In this document: positions 35,001 through 36,594 of the stretch, piece by piece
Layout: each line of letters begins with the position of its first letter
Position numbering within the stretch: the stretch's first letter is position 1
NCBI GenBank assembly: GCA_013286425.1
Contig: JABDFS010000028.1
Coordinates: forward strand, 1 to 36,594
Length of the DNA stretch: 36,594 nucleotides
DNA from: Bacteroidota bacterium
GTDB lineage: Bacteria; Bacteroidota; Bacteroidia; Chitinophagales; Chitinophagaceae
Direction: 5' to 3'
The notes under the pieces: generated by a model
Seen by the model: the letters and a program-made list of their open reading frames with translations, nothing else
Told to the model about the DNA's origin: nothing
Database searches by the model: none
Made by a program: the position numbers and the translations under genes

Positions 35001-36594
35001 ACCGCTTCGCCGCGGAATATGATGTATTTGAAATTTACATTTTGATTGGGACCTGAATTTTTAATGATCATGATATTGGCCTGTGAAGCAGATGCAACAG
35101 TAAACGGCATTACTTCAACAGGATCGCCGCCAAGGTTGTTACGGTTAAAGCCGAACAAAATATTACCGCTGTTATCTGTAAGATAAATATCAAGGTCATT
35201 CTTTGCGCCGCCGCTTGCAGGATTAAGTGAGTATGTAGAATCATCCCATTGCAATACGATGGTATAAGTTCCTGCAGGCAGCGTAAGGTTTTGATAAATA
35301 TCTCCGCCACCAAAATTGTGTGCAAAGCCTGTTAAGCCATTTGGCGCAGCAACAGGATTAAAAGTATTTCCATAAGATTTATTTCCATAATTGCCGGCAG
35401 CAGTAAAATAAGAAACGCCATCTCCGGCTACTTCATCAACAGCCTGCGCCACCACCCCATCTTTAAAGAATGGCTCTGTTATATAAGTAACATCATCAAC
35501 AATTACTTTACAGCTATCATCTTTTAATGCTCTAATTCCCTGTGCAAAATCACCTGCACTAATAAATCCTGTTCTGAATGCAAGATTTGCTTTTGGCGCA
35601 ACATCATGCACGATCTGCAACATGGCGCGGCCTTCATCTGTTGCCTGGCCATAAGGATAATCTCTCAACACATCAACCGGTGTAGGGTCATCAGGATTTT
35701 GTATGCCTGGCAGGTCTCCGTTCAACACATCCGTTAAAGCAGGATTGCCGGGAATAGTATTATAGCTGTTTGAAAGAACGCCCACTTTTATTCCTTTCCC
35801 GCTAAGATTAAAACCGTTACGTGCAAGGTTAGAATACAAAGCAGTGTCGCCTGCAGATGTAACAATACCCGTATTTGAAACAGGCGGAAATGCAGGCCTG
35901 CAATAATTGATAAGGTCAGGAAGGCTGTCTAATTTTTTAAGATTTGCTACAGGATATTTTCCTGTTATGATCAAAGAGTTCGGGCCATTATTTACGATGT
36001 CACTTAATCCATATGGTGGTGTTTGCAGCAATGATAATAACTGATCATGCTTGCCCTGTATCGCAATAACATCTATGATAACACTATCACTTAACAGTGT
36101 AAAAATATTTTGAGCTGTATCCTGAACAGTACTGCCATTATCAAATAAAGCATTCAATTCAGATCCGATAAGATCATGCGTTTTGCCGCTGTCAGGCGGC
36201 GGATAATAAGGAACAATGCAGGATGATGTTACAAGCACTGTATCGGTTGCTGTACATCCGCCGGAGGCAGTTACAGTAAGCACGTAAGCGCCGGCCTTTG
36301 AAACAACCGGGTTAGGTGTATTTGCGCCTGAAACTATAAAGCCACTGTCAATAGTTTTCCAGTTAAACTGAACATTTGGTGTTGATGAAGAACCGTTTAA
36401 TATTACTGTATGTGAACCGGTGCAGGGCAGCACTCTGTCATCACCGGCATCGGCATTAGGTGGTGTGCATGTTTGATAAGCTGAAAGCTGAACCAGGACA
36501 CCATTATTGATCGTAATCTTTGTGCCGCTCCACAATGCACCCGTAATGCTTGAATTACCGGATGATGAACCGATGTTTATGCCTCCATATGGAG
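32087..36594 (-). CDS. Large secreted T9SS protein with subtilase-like domain and MBG repeats (5' end outside window)
   Basis: The frame is open to the window edge, so the start is missing; an apparent start near 36535 is a TTG inside ALWSGTK and is not real. Counting that TTG as residue 1: a PKD-like segment (25-105), a serine peptidase domain of subtilase/sedolisin type (about 245-665) with Asn256 in VGVLSNSY, Glu301 in DEGRAM, Asn382 in AAGN and Ser603 in GTSAAAPH, four MBG-type domains (about 765-862, 863-1098 with a large insertion, 1103-1192, 1196-1276), and a C-terminal T9SS type A sorting domain (about 1404-1482, VYPNPAVN). It is probably exported and fixed to the cell surface or released. 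The second MBG domain is interrupted by an LVN repeat. Activity is uncertain because the usual Asp is Asn. It ends in a strong terminator. Confidence 0.9.
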   Translation of the reverse strand, partial: PYGGINIGSSSGNSSITGALWSGTKITINNGVLVQLSAYQTCTPPNADAGDDRVLPCTGSHTVILNGSSSTPNVQFNWKTIDSGFIVSGANTPNPVVSKAGAYVLTVTASGGCTATDTVLVTSSCIVPYYPPPDSGKTHDLIGSELNALFDNGSTVQDTAQNIFTLLSDSVIIDVIAIQGKHDQLLSLLQTPPYGLSDIVNNGPNSLIITGKYPVANLKKLDSLPDLINYCRPAFPPVSNTGIVTSAGDTALYSNLARNGFNLSGKGIKVGVLSNSYNTIPGNPALTDVLNGDLPGIQNPDDPTPVDVLRDYPYGQATDEGRAMLQIVHDVAPKANLAFRTGFISAGDFAQGIRALKDDSCKVIVDDVTYITEPFFKDGVVAQAVDEVAGDGVSYFTAAGNYGNKSYGNTFNPVAAPNGLTGFAHNFGGGDIYQNLTLPAGTYTIVLQWDDSTYSLNPASGGAKNDLDIYLTDNSGNILFGFNRNNLGGDPVEVMPFTVASASQANIMIIKNSGPNQNVNFKYIIFRGEAVINEYNTGTSTIVAQANSQGAMTVGAVLYSNTPAYGVNPPTIASFSSIGGTPVNGVVRNKPDFAGPNGVNTTVYLGGVNIDNDPFPNFFGTSAAAPHIAAVAALVIEARQKFYNEQASPQEIRTLLQSTAVDMNTPGFDYTTGYGFIQADSTIRSFASPTPFISNLVLPDTTIVPGQRPFVVTVKGNYLSDSSKILFRGEALHTTVLSNSLASATIPTFTGNPAIQVYTPPVTPNKNDGGYSDSLFFFSPIKKNIIVTADNKAKRYGEKLPVFTASILVDSIPLDSTDYTLHDLGLDSLFYTTPATSLSNTGIYFIRPAVPAFNPNDSTDVALSEEYNYTFNNGLFTINKLPLTITPRDTTLAYGQKIGSFNYKFNYPDSLFNDSDKAVFFDSLSTSYDSSLSSQIALADARVLVNGRPLVNSDLEDLTFIASARALVNARALVNSRPLVNALPPPPDTTFIVDLAVASIFDYESDSATAVLVNARPLVNARALVNARPLVNGTAQVNGRPLVNGSTQVNSSSIGDSTGSNVSVILDQEDVDAPPNDTLSVYKPITLVTGTTTGQFTIVPGAYLTSNFDVSYNLGVLNITQSALTVQANNDTIKYGNKPLFTSIISGYQYGDDSSILANRPSYTIFNSSNVKITDSIIPAGTYKIVPGNLSFIGDTVNYAPNYVTGTLVVNPAALIVKANDKSMYAGYNLPAFTSTITGFVAKDSSTIISGPQYTISPAYHGNPGVYSIIPSALKLKVQGNYIITYTPGTLYVNPCKLTSLMIDVHVECVETNPNNSSYKYLAHFSYTNYNNTVVYIPVGSDNNIKTSGSYNGTPPQVFNPGTGSFDVYSNNLPVTWTVKSYQLGIKLTDKAIACSSSPKCTNIVTAQGSSSAKANESFGKPEFKVYPNPAVNSVTIHVNNATINTGNVSVTDVTGKDYVARVISRSGNDVVLDVSHLSAGFYIIRLKIDDRLQSFRILKQ
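33440..33769 (-). repeat. Degenerate 18-base / six-residue LVN repeat inside the secreted protein gene
   Basis: About twelve units of the form x-R-[AP]-L-V-N (for example ARALVN, SRPLVN, GRPLVN; GTAQVN and GSTQVN as variants) occur in four clusters of two, three, four and three, set apart by ordinary sequence. At DNA level each unit is 18 bases long. The array sits within an MBG domain, between the strand near residue 910 and the one near 1060. Confidence 0.8.

Noticed and set aside
36533-36535. TTG as the start codon of the large secreted protein
   Set aside because: The frame stays open to the window edge with similar sequence (NIGSSSGNSSITGALWSG), and no signal peptide follows the TTG.

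Overview
The window (about 36.6 kb, AT-rich) looks like a chromosomal segment of a Bacteroidota bacterium, most likely of the Chitinophagaceae or a close relative. The signs are a type IX secretion (T9SS) C-terminal sorting domain, a DUF6266 gene, a DUF2490 outer-membrane protein, a propeller/Y_Y_Y sensor kinase, TPR-type sensor kinases, and a TAAATTTG element (the Bacteroidota TAnnTTTG -7 box) close to the start of gap. Genus cannot be decided from the sequence alone.

Layout. 1-2.1 kb: a glycolytic GAPDH gene (minus strand), a small hypothetical gene (plus), and a DUF2490 outer-membrane protein (minus). 2.2-5.1 kb: a minus-strand cluster with a stand-alone receiver, a receiver fused to a class III adenylyl cyclase (8-base overlap), and an unusual HD-phosphohydrolase/YitT/DUF2179 fusion. 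5.3-8.2 kb: a plus-strand ABC exporter and a phospholipase D-like protein, followed by two intergenic repeat elements. 8.4-13.0 kb: two paralogous secreted proteins of unknown function (perhaps CotH-kinase-like) flank a minus-strand group of a histidine kinase, a seven-helix membrane protein and a small membrane-anchored protein. 13.1-31.9 kb: a run of minus-strand histidine kinases with almost the same transmitter but different sensors (TPR, propeller, TPR, eight tandem GAF-like units, polytopic membrane, TPR), interrupted by a TMEM175-like channel gene, a DUF6266 gene and a kinase pseudogene. 32.1-36.6 kb: the 3' part of a large secreted T9SS protein with a subtilase/sedolisin-like domain, MBG domains and a degenerate six-residue LVN repeat. 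Its 5' end lies beyond the window.

How it may work together. Seven intact histidine kinases and one remnant lie between 9.4 and 31.9 kb with no response regulator among them. The only receivers in the window are the two at 3.7-5.1 kb, one of which carries a cyclase with the Lys/Asp pair typical of ATP specificity. One hypothesis is that many sensors feed few outputs, possibly cAMP; the sequence does not prove it. The kinase array shows active evolution: a 138-base tract with two differences is shared by two kinases, a 21-base element occurs identically in two linkers of one kinase, a kinase tail is left as a pseudogene at a probable recombination junction, and dispersed repeats sit at gene ends. 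I judge this array, with the eight-unit 1798-residue kinase, to be the most interesting part of the window.
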